This document shows positions 35,500 through 41,987 of a DNA stretch of 41,987 bases, one piece after another. This stretch comes from Methylobacter psychrophilus. GTDB lineage: Bacteria > Pseudomonadota > Gammaproteobacteria > Methylococcales > Methylomonadaceae. Location of the stretch: NCBI RefSeq assembly GCF_025583945.1, contig NZ_JAOEGU010000033.1, positions 1-41,987 of the forward strand, read 5' to 3'. The first letter of the stretch is position 1; every line of letters begins with the position of its first letter. The notes under the pieces were generated by a model that was given only the letters and a program-made list of their open reading frames with translations, was not told where the DNA came from and ran no database searches. The translations under genes were made by a program, and so were the position numbers.

Positions 35500-36069
35500 T
35501 TATTTAAACAGTTCCGACATGGCAACAACATTTTTAGCCATTTCGCCCAAGGTAATATTTCGATCCATCGCCAATTTCCTAAGCGTATGGTAAGCCTCGT
35601 CTTCAGTAAAATTTTGCGTTTTTATTAAAATGGCTTTGGCACGATCAATCTGCTTTCTGTCTTCAAGCTTTACACAAGCCTCTTCCAGTGCATGCTTAAG
35701 TGCTTGCTGATGTTTAAATCTGGCGATAGCCACGTTGATGATGGTGTTAATACGATTACCCTGAAGACCATCGACTATAAAAGCACTAATGTCAGCTTTA
35801 ATGACCTGGTTAATAGTATCTGTAGTCGTATCATTGGCAAACATAATGACAGGTAAAGGCGATTGATCATTAAGCGTTTTCAGATCAGCCAATAATTTTT
35901 TAGAGGGTGTATCAAGATTGAAAATAAGGACATCCGGCGTGACATCCTTAATCAGCGCTAAAATTGCAGGACTATATTCGATTTTTAAGCATTGGTAATC
36001 AGTGTCTTTAAGGCTGTTTTCCAGCAATGTATTATGAAGATCACTTTCAATCAATAATACATTAAGCAT
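35500..36069 (-). CDS. nasT: NasT-like ANTAR-domain response regulator (RNA-binding antiterminator)
   Basis: The 189-residue protein has an N-terminal receiver-like domain (about 1-120) and a C-terminal ANTAR domain (about 130-185). The receiver has a likely acceptor Asp in FNLDTPSK (about residue 53), but the usual acidic pair near the N-terminus reads LIESDL. The ANTAR domain reads LEDRKQIDRAKAILIKTQNFTEDEAYHTLRKLAMDRNITLGEMAKNVV, matching all conserved positions of the domain. NasT-type proteins bind tandem hexaloop hairpins and stop terminator formation. The nrtA leader 1.2 kb away has exactly such a target. 86 bases separate it from the phzF-like gene, with a stem AAGGTAAT/ATTACCTT between; the GAF gene follows in the same operon. 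Confidence 0.92.
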   Translation of the reverse strand: MLNVLLIESDLHNTLLENSLKDTDYQCLKIEYSPAILALIKDVTPDVLIFNLDTPSKKLLADLKTLNDQSPLPVIMFANDTTTDTINQVIKADISAFIVDGLQGNRINTIINVAIARFKHQQALKHALEEACVKLEDRKQIDRAKAILIKTQNFTEDEAYHTLRKLAMDRNITLGEMAKNVVAMSELFK

Positions 36070-36155
36070 AATTCATAATATTGCGTCAGTGTAAGGTAAT
36101 CGGTTTAAACACGGTAAGCGACTATTACCTTCGCCTACCGTTTTGCTGTTATAAA

Positions 36156-37073
36156 TCAGGCCGGTAAAAAAACAGTCCCTTGAGCAAACATGACCGCTTC
36201 ACCACCAACTCGCAAGGCAAGCTGCTCCTGACCTTTATGATCCATTTCCAGATTCAATACACTACGCCTGGCCTGTGAATCGCCTCTATCAACGGCAAAA
36301 GTGTGAGTACCTTTTCGGGTATGTTCAAATGAACACAAGTAAGAAGCAAACGCCGGCATTGCACTACCTATCGGTGGATCTTCGTGAATACCTATACGAG
36401 GCCCCAGTAGTCGCGCATTAAAATCTGAATCCATAAAAGGTGTTTTCGGTGCAAACAATAAAATTTCCTGTGCTGCTGTTTGTGGCGCTATTGATTGACT
36501 CCACGCCGCATAATTAAATTTGGCTTTTCTAACCGAGTCATAACTCCAAACCGGCACTATCAAATAAGGTACGCCACAGGATACCAGACGGGGTGAGTAT
36601 TTTTTATGATCAAGTTCCGACTGCTGAATGGATAAGAAACCGGCCAACTCTTCATCGGTAGGTGCAAAGCGGTCAACGATGGATGAAACCTTACGACTAA
36701 ACTGAACAAAAAACGGCTTGCCCTGGTTTGCAGAAATATTGACATCAATCGGCCCGACGTTCTGTTCAAATACCACCGGCGTAATCGCTTCAGTCAAGTT
36801 AATATCGCCACAACAACCCAGTACATACGCCGTTGCTATAATGGGATGACCGGCAAAATCTATTTCACCCAGTGGTGAAAAAATACGCATCTTTCGGGTG
36901 GTACCTTCACTGCCGGGATGAAAAACAAATACTGTTTCAGTTAAATTTAATTCTTTGGCAAGTAATTGCATCTGTTCATTACTCAGACCATCCGCGTTGG
37001 GAAAAACGGCAATCTGGGCACCATTGAAAACCTGGCTGGTGAAAACATCAGCAATATAATAGTTATAATTCAT
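36156..37073 (-). CDS. PhzF-family isomerase-like protein
   Basis: The 305-residue protein has the PhzF/diaminopimelate-epimerase-like double fold. Family blocks are MNYNYYIADVFTSQVFNGAQIAVFPNADGLS at the start, AKELNLTETVFVF with the catalytic Glu (about residue 45), and LGEIDFAGHPIIATAYVLG. The second half has GPRIGIHEDPPIGSAMPAFASYL. Characterised members isomerise a phenazine precursor, but most are enzymes of unknown substrate. Its ATG lies 4 bases after the nirD stop, so it is in the nirBD operon. No phenazine genes are near; a role in nitrite assimilation (perhaps in repair of damaged metabolites) is only a guess. Confidence 0.88.
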   Translation of the reverse strand: MNYNYYIADVFTSQVFNGAQIAVFPNADGLSNEQMQLLAKELNLTETVFVFHPGSEGTTRKMRIFSPLGEIDFAGHPIIATAYVLGCCGDINLTEAITPVVFEQNVGPIDVNISANQGKPFFVQFSRKVSSIVDRFAPTDEELAGFLSIQQSELDHKKYSPRLVSCGVPYLIVPVWSYDSVRKAKFNYAAWSQSIAPQTAAQEILLFAPKTPFMDSDFNARLLGPRIGIHEDPPIGSAMPAFASYLCSFEHTRKGTHTFAVDRGDSQARRSVLNLEMDHKGQEQLALRVGGEAVMFAQGTVFLPA

Positions 37074-37077
37074 CGAG

Positions 37078-37410
37078 CTACTCCGTCATGCTGATTTGAA
37101 CGCTACCGTTTTCCATGCGCACTGCATAGGCCGGTATGATTACCGTTTCATCTTCAAGACAGATACCCGTTTGCAGATTGAAATGTTGTTTATATAAAGG
37201 CGAGGCGACTACCGGTTGGCCGTTAATATCGCCAATCAATCCGCGTGACAAGACATTGGCCTTACCAAAAGGGTCGTAATTGTTAAGCGCATAAACGGCA
37301 GACTCTTTAGGCATATAAAACAGCGCCACCTGTTGGCCGTCAACCAAAGCGCAAACACCGGAATCAGGTTGTAAATCATCAATACTGCAAACATCTTGCC
37401 ACTGAGCCAT
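37078..37410 (-). CDS. nirD: Nitrite reductase (NADH) small subunit
   Basis: This 110-residue protein has the Rieske-like fold of NirD: WQDVCSIDDLQPDSGVCALVDGQQVALFYMPKESAVYALNNYDPFGKANVLSRGLIGDINGQPVVASPLYKQHFNLQTGICLED. As in other NirD proteins the Rieske cluster ligands (CxH...CxxH) are missing, so it carries no iron-sulfur centre. Its ATG overlaps the nirB stop (TAATG), a sign of coupled translation. It works with NirB to reduce nitrite to ammonium in the cytoplasm. Confidence 0.95.
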   Translation of the reverse strand: MAQWQDVCSIDDLQPDSGVCALVDGQQVALFYMPKESAVYALNNYDPFGKANVLSRGLIGDINGQPVVASPLYKQHFNLQTGICLEDETVIIPAYAVRMENGSVQISMTE

Positions 37411-39947
37411 TACGCGACCTCCACGAGTTTAAAATGTTTTCGTTCATCGTCATCGGCAGGACGGATTTGTCCACGTTCCTGAACAAAAACAACATTATCA
37501 TCAGCTTGATTACTATTAACAAAGTGATGAAAACGTTTTAATTTTAATTCATCGGCAATGGTGGCTTTCCATTCACATTGATAGGTATCAATAACATACT
37601 GCATTTGTTGTTCTAACTGCTCACACAAACCAAGTTTGTCATTAATCACGACCGACTTTAAATAATCCAGACCACCTTCCATATTTTCCATCCAAACCGA
37701 AGTACGTTGCAACCGGTCGGCAGTGCGGACATAAAAACTCAACAAACGGTCGATATATTTAATCAAGGTTTCTTTATCCAGACTGGTGGCAAACAAATCT
37801 GCATGCCGTGGTTTCATGCCACCGTTGCCACAAACATACAAATTCCAGCCACTCTCTGTCGCTATAATCCCAATATCTTTACTCTGCGCTTCTGCACATT
37901 CGCGCGTACAACCCGACACTGCAAATTTAATTTTATGCGGTGATCTTAAGCCTTTATAGCGATTTTCAAGCTCTATGGCCAAACCGACACTGTCATCCAC
38001 GCCATAACGACACCAACTGCTACCGACACAAGATTTAACCGTCCGCAAAGACTTTCCGTAGGCATGACCGGATTCAAAGCCGGCATCAATCAGTTCTTTC
38101 CAGATAGCCGGTAATTGATCGACCGGCGCCCCCAGCAAGGCCACTCGCTGGCCACCGGTAAGTTTGGTATAAAGTTTATATTTTTTACCCACCTCACCCA
38201 GAACAATCAACATATCAGGGGTAATTTCACCGCCGGTAATTCGCGGTATCACCGAATAGGTTCCATCTTTCTGCATATTGGCTAAAAAGGCGTCGTTGGT
38301 ATCCTGTAAAGCCATGTGTTCTGTTTTTAATACAAAATCATTCCAGTGAGAGGACAGAATAGAACCGACGAGCGGCTTACAAATCTCGCAACCCCGGCCT
38401 TTACCATGTGTTTCCAGTAAGGAATCAAAAGTTTTGATCTCTTCAACGCTGATAAGGGTAAAAATCTCCTGACGGGTATAAGCAAAATGCTCACAAATAT
38501 CCGTATTCACTGCAAAGCCCTGTTTTGCCAACTCTGAGTTCATCACTGATTTTAGTAACGCCGCACAGCCTCCACAACCGGTTGCGGCCTTGGTTTCTGC
38601 CTTTAACTCACCGATAGTGGTACAGCCCGCTTCAATCACCTGACAAATGGCACCTTTAGTGACATCGTAACAAGAACAAATTTGAGCAGACATGGGTAAA
38701 GCATCGGGTCCCAAGCCAACCGATTCATCAGAACGGGCCGGTAAAATAAGTGCATCCGGATTTTCCGGAAGCTCAATACCATTAATGCAATACTGTAACA
38801 ATGTCCCGTAACCGGAAGCATCGCCGACCAATACTGCCCCCAATAACTGTTTTTTATCCTGACTAACAACCAGACGCTTATAGACTTCGCGATCACCATT
38901 TTGATAGGTATAAACCAGGGCGCCCTGGGTTTTGGCATGCGCATCACCGATACTGGCGACATCAACCCCCATCAACTTTAATTTTGTACTCATATCCGCG
39001 CCGGTAAAGCTGGCTGCATTACCGGCCAGATCAGCGACAACAGTACGCGCCATGGCATAACCCGGGGCGACCAAACCATAAATCATGCCATTCCAGAGCG
39101 CACACTCACCAATGGCATAAATATCAGCATCCGAGGTAAGACATTGATTATTAATTACTATACCACCGCGAGGTCCGACTTCGAGCGCACAATCACGCGC
39201 AATATCATCACGCGGACGTATGCCTGCCGAAAACAATACGATATCCGTTTCCAGCTCTTCACCATCGGCAAAGCACATTTTATTCACGCACTGATCGCCA
39301 TCAGTAATAAGGCTGGTATTTTTGCCGGTATGTACCGTTACGCCCAAATTTTCGATCTTGCGCCGTAACATGGCACCACCGGCTTCATCCAGTTGAACGG
39401 CCATCAAGCGCGGTGCAAACTCTACGACATGTACTTGCAAGCCCAGATCTTTTAAGGCATTGGCAGCTTCCAACCCCAACAAACCACCACCAACAACAAC
39501 ACCCACTTTGCCGTTTTTAGCCGCTGCGGCCATGGCTTCAAGATCTTCAATCGTCCGATAAACCAGGCACTGTGGCCTGTCATGTCCAGGTACCGGGGGT
39601 ACAAAAGGGAAAGATCCCGTCGCCAATACCAGCTTGTCATAACGAATAGTGATACCTTTTTGAGAAACTACCGTTTTGGATTCACGACAAATTTTGACTG
39701 CCTTATCGCCCATATGAATGGTAATACCGTGTTTTTCAAAAAAGCCGGGCTCTACCAGAGACAAATCTTCGGCAGTTTTGCCGGAAAAAAATGCCGACAG
39801 ATGGACCCGATCATAGGCAGGTCTGGGTTCTTCACAAAAAGTAATGATTTCATAGTCGTCTTTAGCAGAACTTGCGACCAGACTAGCCAGAAAATTCTGG
39901 CCAACCATGCCATTACCAATGACGACCAGTGTTTGTTTTGTGCTCAT
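37410..39947 (-). CDS. nirB: Nitrite reductase (NADH) large subunit
   Basis: The 845-residue enzyme reduces nitrite to ammonium with NAD(P)H. I prefer ATG 39947 (GAGG 6 bases upstream; MSTKQTLVVIGNGMVG) over the ATG four codons earlier. Domains: FAD/NAD(P) oxidoreductase (about 1-400, GNGMVG and GVVVGGGLLGLEAANAL), BFD-like [2Fe-2S] domains with CSCYD...GCGGC and GRGCEICKP (about 420-530), then the sulfite/nitrite reductase domain. Sirohaem-[4Fe-4S] ligands are in CVGSSWCRYG and SGCTRECAEA (about 640-700). Length matches NirB. The operon nirB-nirD-phzF starts from a sigma-54-like promoter at 39993-40007. No catalytic nitrate reductase gene follows in this window. Confidence 0.96.
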   Translation of the reverse strand: MSTKQTLVVIGNGMVGQNFLASLVASSAKDDYEIITFCEEPRPAYDRVHLSAFFSGKTAEDLSLVEPGFFEKHGITIHMGDKAVKICRESKTVVSQKGITIRYDKLVLATGSFPFVPPVPGHDRPQCLVYRTIEDLEAMAAAAKNGKVGVVVGGGLLGLEAANALKDLGLQVHVVEFAPRLMAVQLDEAGGAMLRRKIENLGVTVHTGKNTSLITDGDQCVNKMCFADGEELETDIVLFSAGIRPRDDIARDCALEVGPRGGIVINNQCLTSDADIYAIGECALWNGMIYGLVAPGYAMARTVVADLAGNAASFTGADMSTKLKLMGVDVASIGDAHAKTQGALVYTYQNGDREVYKRLVVSQDKKQLLGAVLVGDASGYGTLLQYCINGIELPENPDALILPARSDESVGLGPDALPMSAQICSCYDVTKGAICQVIEAGCTTIGELKAETKAATGCGGCAALLKSVMNSELAKQGFAVNTDICEHFAYTRQEIFTLISVEEIKTFDSLLETHGKGRGCEICKPLVGSILSSHWNDFVLKTEHMALQDTNDAFLANMQKDGTYSVIPRITGGEITPDMLIVLGEVGKKYKLYTKLTGGQRVALLGAPVDQLPAIWKELIDAGFESGHAYGKSLRTVKSCVGSSWCRYGVDDSVGLAIELENRYKGLRSPHKIKFAVSGCTRECAEAQSKDIGIIATESGWNLYVCGNGGMKPRHADLFATSLDKETLIKYIDRLLSFYVRTADRLQRTSVWMENMEGGLDYLKSVVINDKLGLCEQLEQQMQYVIDTYQCEWKATIADELKLKRFHHFVNSNQADDNVVFVQERGQIRPADDDERKHFKLVEVA

Positions 39948-39992
39948 GTATAACCTCAATGACTACGTTATTGCTATTTCTATAGTTATCTA

Positions 39993-40007
39993 GCAAACGA
40001 CATGCCA
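39993..40007 (-). promoter_or_regulatory. Sigma-54-like promoter of nirB
   Basis: Minus strand TGGCATGTCGTTTGC matches TGGCAC-N5-TTGC with one mismatch and exact GG-N10-GC spacing. A start about 12 bases downstream (near 39981) gives a leader of about 35 bases before the nirB ATG; that leader has no ANTAR hairpins. Confidence 0.72.
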
Positions 40008-40080
40008 CAAGTTAAAAGCCATTATCCTTAATAGTCCAAGTAAGTAATAACAGAAAAACAGGGGCTCATAAGATTCAAAA

Positions 40081-40128
40081 TAGTGCGTAAAATCTTATTT
40101 AGTGCATAAGCAGCATCATAATAGTGCA
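40081..40128 (+). repeat. Three direct TAGTGC repeats in the nirB/MFS regulatory region
   Basis: TAGTGCG (40081), TAGTGCAT (40100) and TAGTGCAT (40122) are spaced 19 and 22 bases, about two helix turns. They resemble weak versions of the TGGTGC elements at 40174 and 40193 and may be part of one activator-binding array. Confidence 0.45.
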
Positions 40129-40138
40129 TAGCGACAGC

Positions 40139-40152
40139 TTGATCCTGATCAA
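40139..40152. promoter_or_regulatory. FNR/ANR-like box
   Basis: TTGATCCTGATCAA is a perfect match to TTGAT-N4-ATCAA. It lies almost exactly midway between the two divergent sigma-54-like promoters (about 160 bases from each predicted start). TATGAT at 40115-40120 on the minus strand could be a -10 for an FNR-dependent start toward nirB, though the spacing is about 4 bases short of the usual arrangement. Confidence 0.7.
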
Positions 40153-40173
40153 AACGTCTTACTGCTTTCTTTT

Positions 40174-40199
40174 TGGTGCATCTGTGGTGTTTTGGTGCG
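40174..40199. promoter_or_regulatory. Two NtrC-like half-sites
   Basis: TGGTGCA (40174-40180) and TGGTGCG (40193-40199) are direct repeats 19 bases apart; each is half of the NtrC palindrome TGCACCA-N3-TGGTGCA. They sit about 100 bases upstream of the MFS promoter. Assignment to NtrC is inference. Confidence 0.45.
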
Positions 40200-40277
40200 C
40201 TTTAATGGTTAAAGCAAGCTTAATCCGGATTTTATAGGACATTATTAAGCCAATGATTTTATTGTAATTTTTATTTA

Positions 40278-40292
40278 TGGCACATAACATGC
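40278..40292 (+). promoter_or_regulatory. Sigma-54-like promoter of the MFS nitrate transporter gene
   Basis: TGGCACATAACATGC has GG-N10-GC spacing and matches the -24 element exactly and the -12 element with one mismatch. The predicted start near 40304 falls past the first in-frame ATG (40301), so the ATG at 40331 is the better start codon. Confidence 0.72.
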
Positions 40293-40330
40293 TTTAGATT
40301 ATGACATCGCCCTCAATCATGAGATTAAAA

Positions 40331-41812
40331 ATGTCATCAGAAAAAATGAACCTGTTTTCCTTCTCGGGAAAAATAAAAATCCTGCATATGAGCTGGATAG
40401 CTTTTTTCATCAGCTTTGTTGTATGGTTCAACCATGCGCCTTTAATGCTGGTTATTGCCAAAACCCTGGGCATGAACAGCGCTGAAATAAAAACCATACT
40501 GATATTAAATGTTGCACTCACCATTCCGGCACGCATTATCATCGGTATGTTAGTCGATAAATTTGGCCCCAGACGAACCTATTCGACGCTATTGGCCGCC
40601 AGTAGTATTCCTTGTTTAATGTTCGCTATTGCTGCAAATTTTGAACAATTGGCGCTTGCCCGTTTTTTATTGGGTTTTGTAGGAGCAGGTTTTGTCATTG
40701 GCATTCGCATGGTTGGTGAATGGTTTCCTGCCAAACAAGTCGGCATTGCCGAAGGCATTTATGGTGGCTGGGGCAATTTTGGCTCTGCTGCTGCTGCCGG
40801 AGCATTACCCGTTTTAAGCCTTATATATGGCGGTGATGAGGGCTGGCGCTATGCGATTGCTTCGACCGGTATAGTGGCTTTAGTCTATTCGGTTATTTAT
40901 TTTTTTAATGTCTCTGATACCCCTAAGGGTTCGACTTATTTTAAACCGAAAAAAAGTGGTGCGATGGAAGTAACCAGTACCGGCGACATGTACTTTTATA
41001 TCTTCATGACAATACCTTTATACCTGGCATTAACCCTGTTAACCTGGAAATTATCGTCAACAACCGATGTTAACCTGGTTTCAATGCCTGTTGCTATCGG
41101 CATTTACATCACTATCTGGACCTTGTTTCTATACAATGTTTACAAAATAGTCCATGTTAATAAAGAGAATTTACAACAACCAACGGCTGAAATTCATCGT
41201 TATAAATTTAAACAGGTCGCCATTTTGGATTTAGCCTATTTTATGACCTTTGGCTCCGAGTTAGCCGTAGTATCGATGTTGCCGCTATTTTTCTTTGAAA
41301 CTTTCCATATATCTCAGGGCATCACCATGGTGCAAGCCGGCTTGCTTGGTGGCAGCTTTGCCTTTATCAATCTGATCGCACGTCCTGCTGGCGGCTGGAT
41401 CAGCGATAAATTTGGCCGTAAAGTTTCTTTAAGCCTCTGCATCTTGGGCTTGTCAATCGGCTATTTAGGCATGTCAATGATCACTTCTGAATGGTCACTT
41501 ATTTCGGCAGTATTGGTCACCATGTCGTGCTCGTGTTTTGTATCGGGCGGCTGCGGCGCTGTCTATGCAATCGTGCCGTTGATTAAACGCCGCATGACGG
41601 GTCAGATTGCCGGTATGGTCGGTGCTTATGGTAATGTCGGTGGCGTATTATTTTTGACTTTACTGTTGTTTGTTTCATCGTCAGTATTTTTTATGATCAT
41701 AGCGGGAGTTGCTTTAAGCATATTGATTGCCGTGCAATTTATTGATGAACCTAAAGGCCACATGGCTGAAATTCAGGATGATGGCACTGTTGAAATGATT
41801 GAGTTAAGTTAA
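40331..41812 (+). CDS. Nitrate/nitrite MFS transporter (NarK/NasA type)
   Basis: I choose ATG 40331 (493 residues, MSSEKMNLFSF) because the sigma-54-like promoter would start the message just after the earlier ATG at 40301. About 12 membrane helices are visible. The family's nitrate signature is in EGIYGGWGNFGSAAAAGALP (about residues 140-160). The substrate-binding Arg of helix 2 is probably in ALTIPARIIIGMLVDKFGPRR, and that of helix 8 in NLIARPAGGWISDKFGRK. Such proteins import nitrate by proton symport or exchange nitrate for nitrite. Divergent from nirB with a shared control region, so it belongs to nitrate assimilation and gives the cell a second route beside NrtABCD. Confidence 0.92.
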   Translation: MSSEKMNLFSFSGKIKILHMSWIAFFISFVVWFNHAPLMLVIAKTLGMNSAEIKTILILNVALTIPARIIIGMLVDKFGPRRTYSTLLAASSIPCLMFAIAANFEQLALARFLLGFVGAGFVIGIRMVGEWFPAKQVGIAEGIYGGWGNFGSAAAAGALPVLSLIYGGDEGWRYAIASTGIVALVYSVIYFFNVSDTPKGSTYFKPKKSGAMEVTSTGDMYFYIFMTIPLYLALTLLTWKLSSTTDVNLVSMPVAIGIYITIWTLFLYNVYKIVHVNKENLQQPTAEIHRYKFKQVAILDLAYFMTFGSELAVVSMLPLFFFETFHISQGITMVQAGLLGGSFAFINLIARPAGGWISDKFGRKVSLSLCILGLSIGYLGMSMITSEWSLISAVLVTMSCSCFVSGGCGAVYAIVPLIKRRMTGQIAGMVGAYGNVGGVLFLTLLLFVSSSVFFMIIAGVALSILIAVQFIDEPKGHMAEIQDDGTVEMIELS

Positions 41813-41860
41813 ATTAAATAGGCCCATTAACCCTTTATGCTTGTTAGCGACTGATATTAA

Positions 41861-41987
41861 CAGGGCAACCGCATATAAATTAACTAAAAAACCAGAGATA
41901 ATACCCAGTTTTTTTGGAGATTTTCTACCATGTCATTAAGTTTACAAGAAGCTTTTTCGTCTCTTGAAGATCCACGAGTTGAAAGGC
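41861..41987 (+). mobile_element. Left end of an ISAs1-family insertion sequence (partial)
   Basis: CAGGGCAACCGCATATAAAT at 41861 resembles the CAGGG-starting terminal inverted repeats of ISAs1-family elements. The transposase gene begins 69 bases later. The right end lies outside the window, so the exact border and target duplication cannot be checked. The element lies about 48 bases after the MFS transporter stop. Confidence 0.7.
41930..41987 (+). CDS. ISAs1-family transposase, N-terminal fragment (runs off the window)
   Basis: ATG 41930 is preceded by a good ribosome site (GGAGA, 41916-41920). The 19 visible codons read MSLSLQEAFSSLEDPRVER. The L-E-D-P-R-V-E-R stretch opens the DDE_Tnp_1-associated domain of ISAs1 (H-repeat-like) transposases. 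The catalytic DDE domain is outside the window, so intactness is unknown. Confidence 0.82.
   Translation, partial: MSLSLQEAFSSLEDPRVER

Noticed and set aside
36070-36155. Second ANTAR target ahead of nasT
   Set aside because: There is a stem AAGGTAAT/ATTACCTT and a GGTAA/TTACC hairpin, but the loop is seven bases, there is no pair of A1/G4 hexaloops and no terminator.
40301-40330. ATG 40301 as start of the MFS transporter
   Set aside because: The sigma-54-like promoter predicts transcription from about 40304, after this ATG; the ATG at 40331 keeps all membrane helices.

Overview
This window (about 42 kb, moderate G+C, dense two-strand coding) looks like the chromosome of a gammaproteobacterium, most probably a methanotroph or methylotroph of the Methylococcales. 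That assignment is an inference. It rests on the gammaproteobacterial style of the housekeeping genes (homodimeric AceE, ProS with an inserted editing domain, MtnA/MtaD salvage), a large protein resembling PPi-type PEP carboxykinase, and dispersed repeat families of a kind I associate with methanotroph genomes. No ribosomal or methane-oxidation marker is present to confirm it.

Layout. 1-129: tail of a GGDEF (diguanylate cyclase) protein. 519-4606: minus-strand genes for a DASH-type cryptochrome, a periplasmic glutathione-peroxidase-like protein and prolyl-tRNA synthetase (proS). 5099-10616: plus-strand pyruvate dehydrogenase operon aceE-aceF-lpdA, with a 27-codon small ORF just before aceF. 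10617-12700: repeat-rich island with nested dispersed repeats, a frameshifted DUF1640-like gene and an AT-rich MORN-repeat lipoprotein. 12776-15980: a CysZ-like membrane protein overlapping mtnA, with mtaD divergent (methylthioadenosine salvage). 16133-16838: a terminator-like leader followed by a small membrane-anchored protein with a repeated DSTLxRHY motif. 16916-20362: the 1148-residue PEPCK-like protein. 20910-27569: a 2219-residue glycine-rich autotransporter.

28529-41812 is a nitrate/nitrite assimilation region. On the minus strand, in order of transcription, are nirB-nirD-phzF-like, then nasT-like ANTAR regulator and a triple-GAF protein, then nrtA-nrtB-nrtCD (a fused double ATPase) and an outer-membrane porin. 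A NarK/NasA-type MFS transporter diverges from nirB. The expected flow is nitrate/nitrite entry through the porin, NrtABCD and the MFS carrier, then reduction of nitrite to ammonium by NirBD. No catalytic nitrate reductase gene is in the window.

Regulation can be read in the DNA. The nrtA leader carries a sigma-54-like promoter (GG-N10-GC), then two stem-loops with six-base loops having A at position 1 and G at position 4 (the ANTAR-binding signature), then a strong intrinsic terminator. This is the expected target of the adjacent NasT-like antiterminator. The usual nitrate sensor NasS is missing, and a triple-GAF protein sits in its place, which is the most interesting candidate new system here. 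The nirB/MFS divergent region has a sigma-54-like promoter facing each way, a perfect FNR/ANR box midway, and NtrC-like half-sites. The window ends in the first 19 codons of an ISAs1-family transposase.
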